A stretch of 13,547 bases of DNA from a candidate division FCPU426 bacterium (GTDB lineage: Bacteria > Oederibacteriota > PGYV01 > Palsa-1178): NCBI GenBank assembly GCA_003167475.1, contig PMTB01000047.1:1-13547 (forward strand), read 5' to 3'. The position numbers were made by a program, and so were the translations under genes. Positions 6,484 to 13,547 of this stretch are shown here, piece by piece. The notes beneath the pieces were generated by a model, which did not search any database, was not told the DNA's origin, and was given only the letters and a program-made list of their open reading frames with translations. How positions within the stretch are numbered: position 1 is the first letter of the stretch; every line of letters begins with the position of its first letter.

Positions 6484-6486
6484 GGA
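6482..6486 (+). promoter_or_regulatory. Ribosome binding site choosing ATG over an adjacent TTG
   Basis: AAGGA ends 6 nt before ATG 6493 but only 3 nt before the in-frame TTG at 6490, so ATG is the better start. Confidence 0.55.
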
Positions 6487-6492
6487 TAATTG

Positions 6493-7341
6493 ATGCGAAT
6501 TTTAGTCACCGGATCCGACGGATTTATAGGCGCAAAAGTATGCTCAAAACTGCGTGAAAAAGGGTTTGAGGTGGAAGCCCATACCCTGGCTGTTTCAGAC
6601 ATAGGAACTGGCATCCCGGAATATAAGGGCATTGATTGGGTGCTGCATCTGGCTGCTTTGACTTCGATCAGGGACAGCTGGGACAGGCCGGGCGATTTTT
6701 ACAATATAAATTTCATGGGGACCCAGCGGGTCCTGGAAGTATGCAGAAAAAACAATTGCGGGATGACATTTATGAGCACGTATGTTTATGGGCATCCAAA
6801 GTACCTGCCTGTCGATGAGGCACACCAGGCAATGCCCAATTCGCCTTACTCGCAGACAAAATACCTGGCCGAGCAGCTTTGCGGGTTTTATTCTTCAAAT
6901 TATTCCATTCCATGTGTGATTTTGAGGCCTTTTAATATTTACGGCCCGGGGCAGTCCGGCGGGTTTCTCGTGCCATCCATATTCGCCCAGGTCATGGACC
7001 CGTCAACAGACGAGGTCCGGGTGGAAAACCTGCGGCCAAAGCGGGATTATGTATATGTGGATGATGTAGTCGGAGCCATAGTGTCCACAATAGGAAGGAA
7101 AACCGCAGGCGTGTATAATATCGGCACAGGGGTGGCCACGGGTGTTGGCGAGCTCATTGAGGCCGTATTCAAGGTTACGGGGATAAGAAAAAAAGTCATT
7201 TCCGTTGATAAAATAAGGCCGGACGAAGTTCATGAGATAACGGCTTCATACAGGAAGATAAACGGGGACCTGGGATGGGCTCCCGCGACCGGGCTCGAAG
7301 AAGGCCTTAAAAAAACTTTTCTGGAGAGTATCAGCGCATGA
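6493..7341 (+). CDS. NAD-dependent epimerase/dehydratase (extended SDR, NDP-sugar)
   Basis: This 282-residue extended SDR has ILVTGSDGFIGAK at 3-15, LHLAALTSIRDSW at 51-63, STYVYG at 95-100, and catalytic Y119/K123 in PYSQTK. RPFNIYGPGQ follows at 145-154, RPKRDYVYVDDVV (near 178-190) after that, and YNIGTG later. It is shorter than the first SDR, with a reduced C-terminal substrate domain. By family it could be an NDP-sugar 4-epimerase, a 4-ketoreductase acting on the dehydratase product, or another NDP-hexose dehydratase. The neighbouring 4,6-dehydratase makes a ketoreductase or epimerase role attractive, but this is inference. It starts 9 bp after the nucleotidyltransferase stop and shares ATGA with the next gene, so it is co-transcribed. 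Confidence 0.9.
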   Translation: MRILVTGSDGFIGAKVCSKLREKGFEVEAHTLAVSDIGTGIPEYKGIDWVLHLAALTSIRDSWDRPGDFYNINFMGTQRVLEVCRKNNCGMTFMSTYVYGHPKYLPVDEAHQAMPNSPYSQTKYLAEQLCGFYSSNYSIPCVILRPFNIYGPGQSGGFLVPSIFAQVMDPSTDEVRVENLRPKRDYVYVDDVVGAIVSTIGRKTAGVYNIGTGVATGVGELIEAVFKVTGIRKKVISVDKIRPDEVHEITASYRKINGDLGWAPATGLEEGLKKTFLESISA

Positions 7342-8285
7342 AAAAAATCGACATTGTCCTGCCGGTCTATAATGAGGAAGGCGGAATCGGAATTTTTCAC
7401 AGGGAACTGAACAAGGTCCTGAAGACCCTTGGTAAAAAATACGCCTTTAAGATAATCTATGTCGTCGACAAATGCCTGGATAATACGCTTGAAGTGCTGA
7501 AAAAGATATATGACGCCGAAAAAAACGTGTCCATTGTCAGCCTCTCGCGCAGGTTCGGGCATCAGATATCCCTTGTGGCCGGTATAGACCACAGTTCAGG
7601 CGACGCCCTTATTATGATGGATTCCGACCTGGAACACCCTCCCGAAATCATCCCGAAACTGCTGGAACAGTTTGAAAACGGTTTCGATATTGTAAATACC
7701 AGGAGGGAATACAGCGGAAAAGTGTCCTTCCTGAAAAAGTTCACCTCCGGGCTTTACTATAAGATACTTAATTACCTGTCCTCCGAGCCGCTCGAGGAAA
7801 ATTCGGCTGATTTCCGCCTGATATCCAAAAGAGTTGTAGGGGTTTATAAGAAAAGCATACGGGAGCATAATCAGTATCTCAGGGGCCTGTTCAGCTGGAT
7901 AGGATTTTCGCATACCACCATCCCCTATATATCAGGCATAAGGGTCCACGGCCGCAGCAAGTACGCGCTCAAAGAGATGCTCAATTTCGCGGTCTACGGT
8001 GTGGTTTCGTTCTCGAAAGTCCCGCTTAGGATATCCATAACGCTGGGATTTATAACCACGCTCGCCGGGCTGCTGTACGGTATATTCAGCGTTTATTATT
8101 ATCTTTTTATAAACAGGACACATATAGGCTGGACGTCCACGATTACGCTTATTGTGTTCTTCGGAGGCATACAGTTGACCGTTCTGGGGGTGATAGGGGA
8201 GTATAAAGCGGGCATATTTGACGATGTCAAGAACCGCCCGTTGTATCTGGTGGATAAATATTTTACGAGATCCCGCAAAAAATGA
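7338..8285 (+). CDS. GtrB/ArnC-like family 2 glycosyltransferase with two C-terminal membrane helices
   Basis: This 315-residue protein has KIDIVLPVYNEE at 3-14, SRRFGHQISLVAGIDHSSGDA at about 70-90, and metal-binding MDSDLEHPPEIIP at 94-106. Two membrane helices follow (about 232-257 and 266-288). The terminal QLTVLGVIGEYKAGIFDDVKNRPLY is typical of polyprenyl-phosphate glycosyltransferases of the GtrB/ArnC/YfdH type. These attach a sugar from an NDP donor to undecaprenyl phosphate at the cytoplasmic membrane. The usual VDDGSTDxT is changed to VVDKCLDNT (42-50), so the first Asp of the DDG motif is Val and Gly-Ser is Lys-Cys; the metal motif is intact. Start ATG overlaps the upstream TGA (ATGA), with GGAGAG 9 nt upstream. 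A GtrA protein at 2939-3349 could be its flippase partner. Confidence 0.93.
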   Translation: MKKIDIVLPVYNEEGGIGIFHRELNKVLKTLGKKYAFKIIYVVDKCLDNTLEVLKKIYDAEKNVSIVSLSRRFGHQISLVAGIDHSSGDALIMMDSDLEHPPEIIPKLLEQFENGFDIVNTRREYSGKVSFLKKFTSGLYYKILNYLSSEPLEENSADFRLISKRVVGVYKKSIREHNQYLRGLFSWIGFSHTTIPYISGIRVHGRSKYALKEMLNFAVYGVVSFSKVPLRISITLGFITTLAGLLYGIFSVYYYLFINRTHIGWTSTITLIVFFGGIQLTVLGVIGEYKAGIFDDVKNRPLYLVDKYFTRSRKK

Positions 8286-9145
8286 CGCCAAATTCAAATC
8301 CCCCAAAACCGGCTTGCCAGATCTGCGGCACGCCGATGGACGGGTATAACTTTGAGGGTTTTTATAAATGCCCCGCATGTTCTTTTGTAACCGCCGGCGT
8401 GACACTGACTAAAAAGCAGGCCGAGCAACTTTACTGCGGCAGGTATTTTAACGGCGAAGAGTATGCAGACTACGTTTCGGATGAGGCTCTGATCAAGAAG
8501 AATTTTCAGGACAGGATGAGGACGCTCTTAAGGTTTGTTCCGGATCCGGGCGCAAAAAGCCTGTTCGAAATAGGTTCAGCGTACGGTTTTTTTCTTGAAA
8601 CCGCCGCAAAGCACTTCGGAAAAACAGCGGGGATCGATATTACCAGGGAAGGCGTTGAATTCGCCGTAAAGCGCGGCAACAACGAGTTTAAGGGCGAGTT
8701 CCTTAAATTTAATAAGCTCGGAAAAACAGATGTTTTCTGCATGTGGGATACCATTGAACACCTCTCAAAGCCGGCTGAATATATCAAAAAAATAGCGGCT
8801 CACACCAAAACCGGCGGCCTGCTGGCCATAACCACGGGGGATATAGCGAGTTTTAACGCCAAATTCAGGGGCGCCAGGTGGAGGCAGATACACCCGCCGA
8901 CGCACCTGCATTATTTCTCCGTGAAATCGCTGACATACCTCCTGAACAGGAACGGTTATGAGGTTGTTTACGCCGGGCACCCGGGTCAATATGCGAACCT
9001 CGGGAATATTTTCAAAATAATGTTCGTGATAAGGAGCAGGAATGAGGCCCTGTATAATTTCCTTAAGGGCGTCGGGCTGGCCGCGCTTAACATATATTTT
9101 AATATGTTCGATCTTGTCTATATTATAGCAAGAAAGGTCCGGTAA
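8282..9145 (+). CDS. Class I SAM-dependent methyltransferase with N-terminal zinc ribbon
   Basis: This 287-residue protein starts with a four-cysteine zinc-ribbon-like pair, C12-x2-C15 and C30-x2-C33. A linker follows with YFNGEEYADYVSDE. The Rossmann methyltransferase core has motif I FEIGSAYGFFLE at 95-106, GIDITREGVEFA at 117-128, and WDTIEHLSKP at 155-164. WRQIHPPTHLHYFS occurs at 200-213. This matches the Methyltransf_23-like group that commonly sits in sugar and exopolysaccharide clusters, methylating sugars or related small molecules. The start ATG overlaps the upstream stop (ATGA at 8282-8285), which supports translational coupling. It is the last gene of the operon; a new promoter follows 10 bp after its stop. 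The substrate is unknown, and no clear terminator was seen after it. Confidence 0.9.
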   Translation: MTPNSNPPKPACQICGTPMDGYNFEGFYKCPACSFVTAGVTLTKKQAEQLYCGRYFNGEEYADYVSDEALIKKNFQDRMRTLLRFVPDPGAKSLFEIGSAYGFFLETAAKHFGKTAGIDITREGVEFAVKRGNNEFKGEFLKFNKLGKTDVFCMWDTIEHLSKPAEYIKKIAAHTKTGGLLAITTGDIASFNAKFRGARWRQIHPPTHLHYFSVKSLTYLLNRNGYEVVYAGHPGQYANLGNIFKIMFVIRSRNEALYNFLKGVGLAALNIYFNMFDLVYIIARKVR

Positions 9146-9155
9146 GGGTACGGGA

Positions 9156-9183
9156 TTGACAGACAACTTAAATTTGATATAAT
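9156..9183 (+). promoter_or_regulatory. Strong sigma-70 promoter for the second radical SAM gene
   Basis: A perfect TTGACA (9156-9161) and a perfect TATAAT (9178-9183) are 16 bp apart, with TGA directly before the -10 giving an extended TGn element. Predicted transcription start is near 9190, about 20 nt before the start codon. Confidence 0.8.
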
Positions 9184-9200
9184 TATTATATGACAAAACG

Positions 9201-9205
9201 AGGAG
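9201..9205 (+). promoter_or_regulatory. Ribosome binding site choosing ATG over an adjacent TTG
   Basis: AGGAG is 7 nt before ATG 9213 and 4 nt before the in-frame TTG at 9210, so translation likely begins at ATG. Confidence 0.6.
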
Positions 9206-9212
9206 TTAATTG

Positions 9213-10643
9213 ATGAAAATAGCACTTGTCAGGCCGACTGTGAACACCGCAAAACACAGTTTTTTCGCTTTTTCATTTCCTACAGGGCTGGCCGGATTGG
9301 CGTCATATCTGAAACAATTCAACATTGAGGTTGAAATATGGGATTATGACGATAACCCCGGGGAATTGGCCAACCTGCCGGATAGGATCAGGGAATCAAA
9401 ACCTGATATCATAGGGGTAAGCTGCATGACACCGACCATAATACGTGGGGGGATGATCGCGGACACCATTAAATCCGTCAACCCTTCCATTATGGTGCTT
9501 GTCGGCGGACATCATTCCACGGCCCTGCCCGAGCGCACGCTCAATGAGTTTCCGTCCTTTGACGCGGTGGTTGTCGGCGAGGGAGAGGAAACACTTCTTG
9601 AGATCTGCCAAAAAATGGTATTTAAGGATGTAAAGGGAGTGGTATACCGCGGCGAAGACGGGAATATAATCAGGAACGCCCACAGGCCGCTTATAAAGGA
9701 CCTGGACAGCCTTCCTTTTCCGGACCGTTCATATTTCAATCTTCACAAAAAAAGAAAACTTCATTTCAGCAGGGGGTTATCCGAGGATTCATTCATGATC
9801 ACCGATGTGTATTCTTCCAGGGGCTGCCCCAATATCTGCACTTTCTGCGCGGTGAATTTCGCGCACAGCACCGAAGGGATCAAGTACCGTATGCGCAGCG
9901 TGGAAAACGTCCTGATGGAAGTGCGTGAATGCAAGGAAAAATACGGGTTCAATCATATAAGTTTTATGGACGATACATTGACCATAAACAAACAGCGCGT
10001 CATACAGATGTGCGAGGGTCTGAAAAAGATCGGCCTTAAGTCATGGAACTGCTGCGCGAGGGTCAATACCGTGGATAAAGAAATGCTCAAGGCGCTTGTG
10101 GACGCGGGATGCAGGAAAATATCTTTCGGCGTGGAATCCGGCAGCGACAAGGTCCTTAAGCAGATGAAAAAAGGCATAACTGTGGACCAGGTACGCAGGG
10201 CCTTTGCCATGTCGAGGGAACTCGGGCTGGATATTGCGGAAGGGACGTTCATGGTCGGCGGCGCCATTGACGAGACGCCGGAAGACGTCGACCTCACCAT
10301 AAAACTTATAAAAGAAATAAAGCCGGATTATATTTCGGCATCCGTACTTGTGCCTTTTCCCGGCACCGAAGCCCATAAACAGATGGCGGAAAAAGGGTAT
10401 ATATTCAGCGAGAACTGGGAAGACTACCTGATGCTTTCGGATAAGCCACAATGGCGCACAACTTATTTCAGCCCGGAAGACCTGGTTAAGATGCAGAAAA
10501 AGATACTTACGTCGTATTATCTCTCCCCGGGCTATATATTAAAGCGGCTGACCCACCTTAAAAATCCGGGTGAACTGAAATATCTGATGCGGATGGGTTT
10601 AAGTTTTCTTGATTTCTTTTATAAGCGCAAAGACAAAGAATAG
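9213..10643 (+). CDS. B12-binding domain radical SAM protein (second copy)
   Basis: This 476-residue protein has the same architecture as the one at 466-1842. A cobalamin-binding domain comes first (MKIALVRPTV, FPTGLAGLASYLK, VGGHHSTALPE at 97-107, VGEGEETLLE at 121-130). A radical SAM domain follows with C205-x3-C209-x2-C212 in SSRGCPNICTFC, SFMDDTLTINK, SFGVESGSDKVL and VPFPGTEAHK. Shared segments such as IKDLDSLPFP mark the two as members of one broad family, but they differ enough to be distinct enzymes. Like its relative it lacks DxHxxG. Family members do methyl transfer or C-C bond chemistry on unactivated carbons in lipids, tetrapyrroles and antibiotics; the substrate here is unknown. 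It sits between the sugar operon and the GT-C gene and has its own strong promoter, so it may be transcribed separately from the operon. Confidence 0.93.
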   Translation: MKIALVRPTVNTAKHSFFAFSFPTGLAGLASYLKQFNIEVEIWDYDDNPGELANLPDRIRESKPDIIGVSCMTPTIIRGGMIADTIKSVNPSIMVLVGGHHSTALPERTLNEFPSFDAVVVGEGEETLLEICQKMVFKDVKGVVYRGEDGNIIRNAHRPLIKDLDSLPFPDRSYFNLHKKRKLHFSRGLSEDSFMITDVYSSRGCPNICTFCAVNFAHSTEGIKYRMRSVENVLMEVRECKEKYGFNHISFMDDTLTINKQRVIQMCEGLKKIGLKSWNCCARVNTVDKEMLKALVDAGCRKISFGVESGSDKVLKQMKKGITVDQVRRAFAMSRELGLDIAEGTFMVGGAIDETPEDVDLTIKLIKEIKPDYISASVLVPFPGTEAHKQMAEKGYIFSENWEDYLMLSDKPQWRTTYFSPEDLVKMQKKILTSYYLSPGYILKRLTHLKNPGELKYLMRMGLSFLDFFYKRKDKE

Positions 10644-10693
10644 ATCATCGGGATGCTTTTTAGCCACAGCGGTTTATACACGTAAAGGTTTTT

Positions 10694-10725
10694 AAGCGCC
10701 GGCATATTTGTCCGGCACTTAATTT
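10694..10725 (+). terminator. Imperfect hairpin, possible weak terminator or attenuator
   Basis: AAGCGCCGG (10694-10702) pairs with CCGGCACTT (10712-10720) except for one C/A mismatch, and is followed by AATTTTAT. It lies between the radical SAM gene and the next gene, 9 nt before its ribosome binding site, so it may only partly reduce read-through. Confidence 0.4.
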
Positions 10726-10739
10726 TATCAGGAGGAAAA

Positions 10740-13547
10740 ATGAAAAGGGAAATAATTAAATCCGTTGTTTTCACCGTTCTGGCGTTGCTGGCATATTATC
10801 TGAAAGGGCCGTGGTTTTATCCGGCGGCATTCGCCGCCCTTGTCGCCGTAAATTGGGAAAGGATAAGGGAAAAATTTGTACCTGCCGTGATACCTTTAAC
10901 GGCCGCGATTTTTTATATACTTGTCATAGGGGTGACTTTCGGTTTATACGCGAAAGACAACTCCGCTTTACCTGTATTTGTGGCTGTTTTTGCGTCTTTG
11001 GCCATGCTGGCATTATTCTTGATAATCAACAAAGGCACGGACTTAAGCGGGGAATCCGTCAGGGTATTAAGGGAACAAAAAACATCGTTGTTTATTTATA
11101 AGGCTGTTTCGGCCCTGCTTCTGGGCGTGGGCGCGTGGTATCTCCTGAAATACAACCTGACTTTCCTGTCGGCTCTGGTTTACGCGGTCTGTTTTTTTCA
11201 GCTTTTATTTTTATTGCCGTACGAAAAGACTCTGGCGCAGCCGTTAATCGTTGAACAGGAAATAAAAACGGCGGAACAGCCCCCACCGGCGTTTGACATT
11301 AACACCCTGTTTTCGCTTGTAATGGTGATGATCATCATGTACAGGGCTTTTGTCATGTTTACCCACAACCTGAGTTTTGAAGGGCTGATATTCCGCCTTA
11401 TACTTGCGGTCATGTTTTCCGGAGTGATATTCTCGTTCGGAAAGGACGTTTTTTGGGAAAGCAGCGCGCCCGACGGCAGGGACCTGAACCTGTTTGATTT
11501 TTTATTTATGGCATGCCTGTTCGGGGTTTCATTTTATATAAGGACCAAATTGCTGCAATATCCGGGTTCCGGCGGGGATGATGTCTGCATGCTTCAGGCT
11601 GTGGGCAGGGATTGCGCGAACATGAAGGCTATTCCGGTCTTTGACGCGGATTCGACCGTATTGATCCCCACGCTGCTATTCTGGATGATCAAGCATTTTA
11701 TGGTATTTACCGGCGGGAAATTGACCCTTATCACGGCCAGGCTGCTTTGCGCCTTCGTCGGTTCTCTTGAAGTTGTGTTCATGTACCTGCTTACCGTTGA
11801 ATTGTTCAAAAAAAGGGTGGCGGTTATCACCGGCATCATGCTCAGCGTTCTTTTTATACATATTTTATACAGCCACCAGACGGTTGGCGTTATCGAAGTT
11901 ACCATGGCCACAACCGCCGCTTTTTATTTTTTTATGCGCGGCATACGCAAGGGAGGCGCGGTAAACTGGATAGCGTCGGGTATTGCCCTCGGTTTCGGGC
12001 TGTATTTCTATAATGCCGTGAAATTTGCGCCGATAATAATGGTATTTTTTGTGCTGCTCAGTGTCCTTCCGGCGAAAGAAAGAAAAAAGGAGTTTTCCAG
12101 GCTTTTCCCGGGGCTTCTGGTTACCGGCATTACAGCCTTCTTGTTTTTTTATCCGGTGCTGGAATACGCGGTCGGCCACCCGGCCAACTATCTCGAAAGG
12201 ATAGCATACACGTCCATGTTCAAGAACGGCGCGACACCGCTGCAATTCGTGCAAACCATGGTCTATCAGATCGAATTTACGATCCAGGTATTATTTTATG
12301 ATAATTTTGACTATACCGGGCTGTTTTGCATACCGGGCAGGTCGATTTTTAACGGGGTAATTACATTTTGGTTCTTTATTGGGCTTGCAGGCGTGATTTT
12401 CCTTTGGAAGCGCAGGTCTAATTTGCTTCTCCTGTCATGGATCGCGATAGGCGTGCTTCCGGCCCTGTTTTCTTCGTATTACAACGGAGGCGTCATACGC
12501 GCGCTGCTTGTCATTCCGGCCGTTGTCATAATCACCGGGCTTGGACTGGAGCTTATGCTGGGCGGCATCGAAAAAGCCCTTGGAAGGAGCGCAAAACTCG
12601 CGACGCCGTTAATTGCGGCCGTTGTGCTGCTTTTTGTTGCTTATACCAATTTATATGATTTTTTTAACGTCTATCTGAACAACCCGGACGTGAAGATCCG
12701 CTGGTGCACCAATTTTGTAAATATGGGGGAAACAGTCTCGAAATTCAAAAAAACCAATTATTTTGACTCGCTTTATTACTGGCAGCAGAAATGCCAGTAT
12801 TACGAGTATATACAGAACAGCGTCGGCGTATACAGCAATAAGCTGGACATATCCCAGCTGGGGTTTGACTCCATATACAATAACGACGGAAATAATGCCG
12901 CCATAACCGCGGAAGCGCTCAATGAGAAGAGCATCCTTATCTACCGGGAATATTTTCCGCACGCGCAGTTCAAGACATATTACAATCTTGAGTACTGGTT
13001 TTTTACAAATCCGACAAAAGCTTACACGGACACTTTTGACTGGAAATACCCTTCCAAAGAGGCAAATGAGTACAATGTGCTGGAAAGGCACCTTGTGCCT
13101 TACGACATTGATTCCGGCGCCAAACCGTACATAGATTTTATTGTATGCTACATCCCTTATGAGGATATAAAAAACCTTTATGGGCTTAATGCGACTTACT
13201 ATAAGAAAGGCGCGCTGTCAGGAAAAGGCATAACCGACGGGTACATAAGAATGCCCGAGGCCGGATGCGACAGGGTGGAACTGGAGGGTCTCATCTTCGT
13301 AAGAGTCAGCGGTAAATACGCTTTTAACGCAGACCCGGCCGGCGCGCTGGAAGTATATGTGGACGGGATAAAACGCGACAACTCCGGGGTCGAACTTATC
13401 AGGGGTTTAAACAGGATAAAGATGGTTATTTCATCCATTAAGGATAAGGACCCGGTTTTGAGTATTAAGCTGCCGAACAGTCCGGCGTTCAGCGCGATCG
13501 CCTATAAAGATGTGATTAAGTCCGGCAGGATATTCGGCCTGGCCTGC
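10740..13547 (+). CDS. Large GT-C-type membrane glycosyltransferase (PMT/ArnT-like) with PA14-like domain, 3' partial
   Basis: The frame from ATG 10740 (AGGAGG at 10730-10735) stays open for 936 codons to the window end, so the gene continues outside. Residues 1-240 hold about eight hydrophobic helices with no recognised motif. From about 251 a GT-C-like core begins: a helix, then an outside loop with GSGGDDVCML (277-285; D280/D281 are the candidate catalytic acidic pair), then further helices to about 637. The pattern resembles PMT_2/ArnT-type enzymes that take sugar from polyprenyl phosphate on the periplasmic side. Residues 640-936 are soluble. YGLNATYYKKG (814-824), VRVSGKYAFNADP (854-866), EVYVDGIKRD (871-880) and ELIRGLNRIKMVIS (885-898) give a PA14-like beta-sandwich, a fold often binding carbohydrate. 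Acceptor and sugar are unknown. It lies 96 bp after the radical SAM gene. Confidence 0.88.
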   Translation, partial: MKREIIKSVVFTVLALLAYYLKGPWFYPAAFAALVAVNWERIREKFVPAVIPLTAAIFYILVIGVTFGLYAKDNSALPVFVAVFASLAMLALFLIINKGTDLSGESVRVLREQKTSLFIYKAVSALLLGVGAWYLLKYNLTFLSALVYAVCFFQLLFLLPYEKTLAQPLIVEQEIKTAEQPPPAFDINTLFSLVMVMIIMYRAFVMFTHNLSFEGLIFRLILAVMFSGVIFSFGKDVFWESSAPDGRDLNLFDFLFMACLFGVSFYIRTKLLQYPGSGGDDVCMLQAVGRDCANMKAIPVFDADSTVLIPTLLFWMIKHFMVFTGGKLTLITARLLCAFVGSLEVVFMYLLTVELFKKRVAVITGIMLSVLFIHILYSHQTVGVIEVTMATTAAFYFFMRGIRKGGAVNWIASGIALGFGLYFYNAVKFAPIIMVFFVLLSVLPAKERKKEFSRLFPGLLVTGITAFLFFYPVLEYAVGHPANYLERIAYTSMFKNGATPLQFVQTMVYQIEFTIQVLFYDNFDYTGLFCIPGRSIFNGVITFWFFIGLAGVIFLWKRRSNLLLLSWIAIGVLPALFSSYYNGGVIRALLVIPAVVIITGLGLELMLGGIEKALGRSAKLATPLIAAVVLLFVAYTNLYDFFNVYLNNPDVKIRWCTNFVNMGETVSKFKKTNYFDSLYYWQQKCQYYEYIQNSVGVYSNKLDISQLGFDSIYNNDGNNAAITAEALNEKSILIYREYFPHAQFKTYYNLEYWFFTNPTKAYTDTFDWKYPSKEANEYNVLERHLVPYDIDSGAKPYIDFIVCYIPYEDIKNLYGLNATYYKKGALSGKGITDGYIRMPEAGCDRVELEGLIFVRVSGKYAFNADPAGALEVYVDGIKRDNSGVELIRGLNRIKMVISSIKDKDPVLSIKLPNSPAFSAIAYKDVIKSGRIFGLAC

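Noticed and set aside
7932..8405. Minus-strand open frame of 157 codons across the glycosyltransferase/methyltransferase junction
   Set aside because: It is antisense to two well-supported overlapping genes, and its composition is arginine-rich and low in motif content.
4794..9145. Complete legionaminic or pseudaminic acid pathway
   Set aside because: Only dehydratase-like and nucleotidyltransferase-like steps are present; the aminotransferase, acetyltransferase, NDP-sugar hydrolase, synthase and CMP transferase are all missing from the window.

Overview
The window reads as a cell-envelope glycan or glycolipid locus from a Gram-negative-type, probably uncultured bacterium. Supporting signs are a lipoprotein with a lipobox, undecaprenyl-phosphate-sugar type glycosyltransferases, a GtrA-type membrane protein, and a truncated secreted protein ending in a FlgD/T9SS-like C-terminal domain. 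Base composition looks balanced to slightly AT-rich, with frequent ATA (Ile) and AGG (Arg) codons. That profile, with the FlgD-like tail and multiple cobalamin-binding radical SAM enzymes, fits candidate phyla such as Omnitrophota, Goldbacteria, Firestonebacteria or Elusimicrobia relatives. I cannot place it more precisely from sequence alone.

Layout. (1) Positions 1-408 (+): the end of a secreted protein. (2) Positions 466-2743 (-): a B12-binding radical SAM protein and a DPM1-like family 2 glycosyltransferase, separated by 208 bp that contain an inverted pair of GCGAGGAGC-type repeats. (3) Positions 2744-2938: a divergent intergenic region with two inverted repeats and a minus-strand promoter candidate. 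(4) Positions 2939-4393 (+): a GtrA-family protein, then a SUMF1/FGE-fold lipoprotein with its own promoter, followed by tandem intrinsic terminators. (5) Positions 4394-4793: a 106-bp MITE-like element with 33-bp inverted arms, then a near-consensus promoter. (6) Positions 4794-9145 (+): a tight operon with overlapping or nearly abutting genes: LegB-family NDP-sugar 4,6-dehydratase, nucleotidyltransferase, second SDR sugar epimerase/dehydratase, GtrB/ArnC-like membrane glycosyltransferase, and a SAM methyltransferase with an N-terminal zinc ribbon. (7) Positions 9213-10643 (+): a second B12-binding radical SAM protein behind a consensus sigma-70 promoter. (8) From 10740 (+) to the window end: an open frame of at least 936 codons, a GT-C-type membrane glycosyltransferase with an unusual N-terminal multi-helix extension and a PA14-like C-terminal domain, continuing past the window.

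How the genes may work together (inference). The nucleotidyltransferase charges a sugar-1-phosphate, the LegB-like dehydratase and the second SDR convert it to a modified sugar, the family 2 transferases load sugars onto a polyprenyl phosphate, GtrA may help flip the carrier, and the GT-C enzyme would transfer the sugar outside the membrane. The methyltransferase and the two radical SAM proteins could methylate or otherwise modify the sugar, lipid or another small molecule. No substrate is shown by the sequence. No tRNA, rRNA, CRISPR array, transposase or phage gene was seen.
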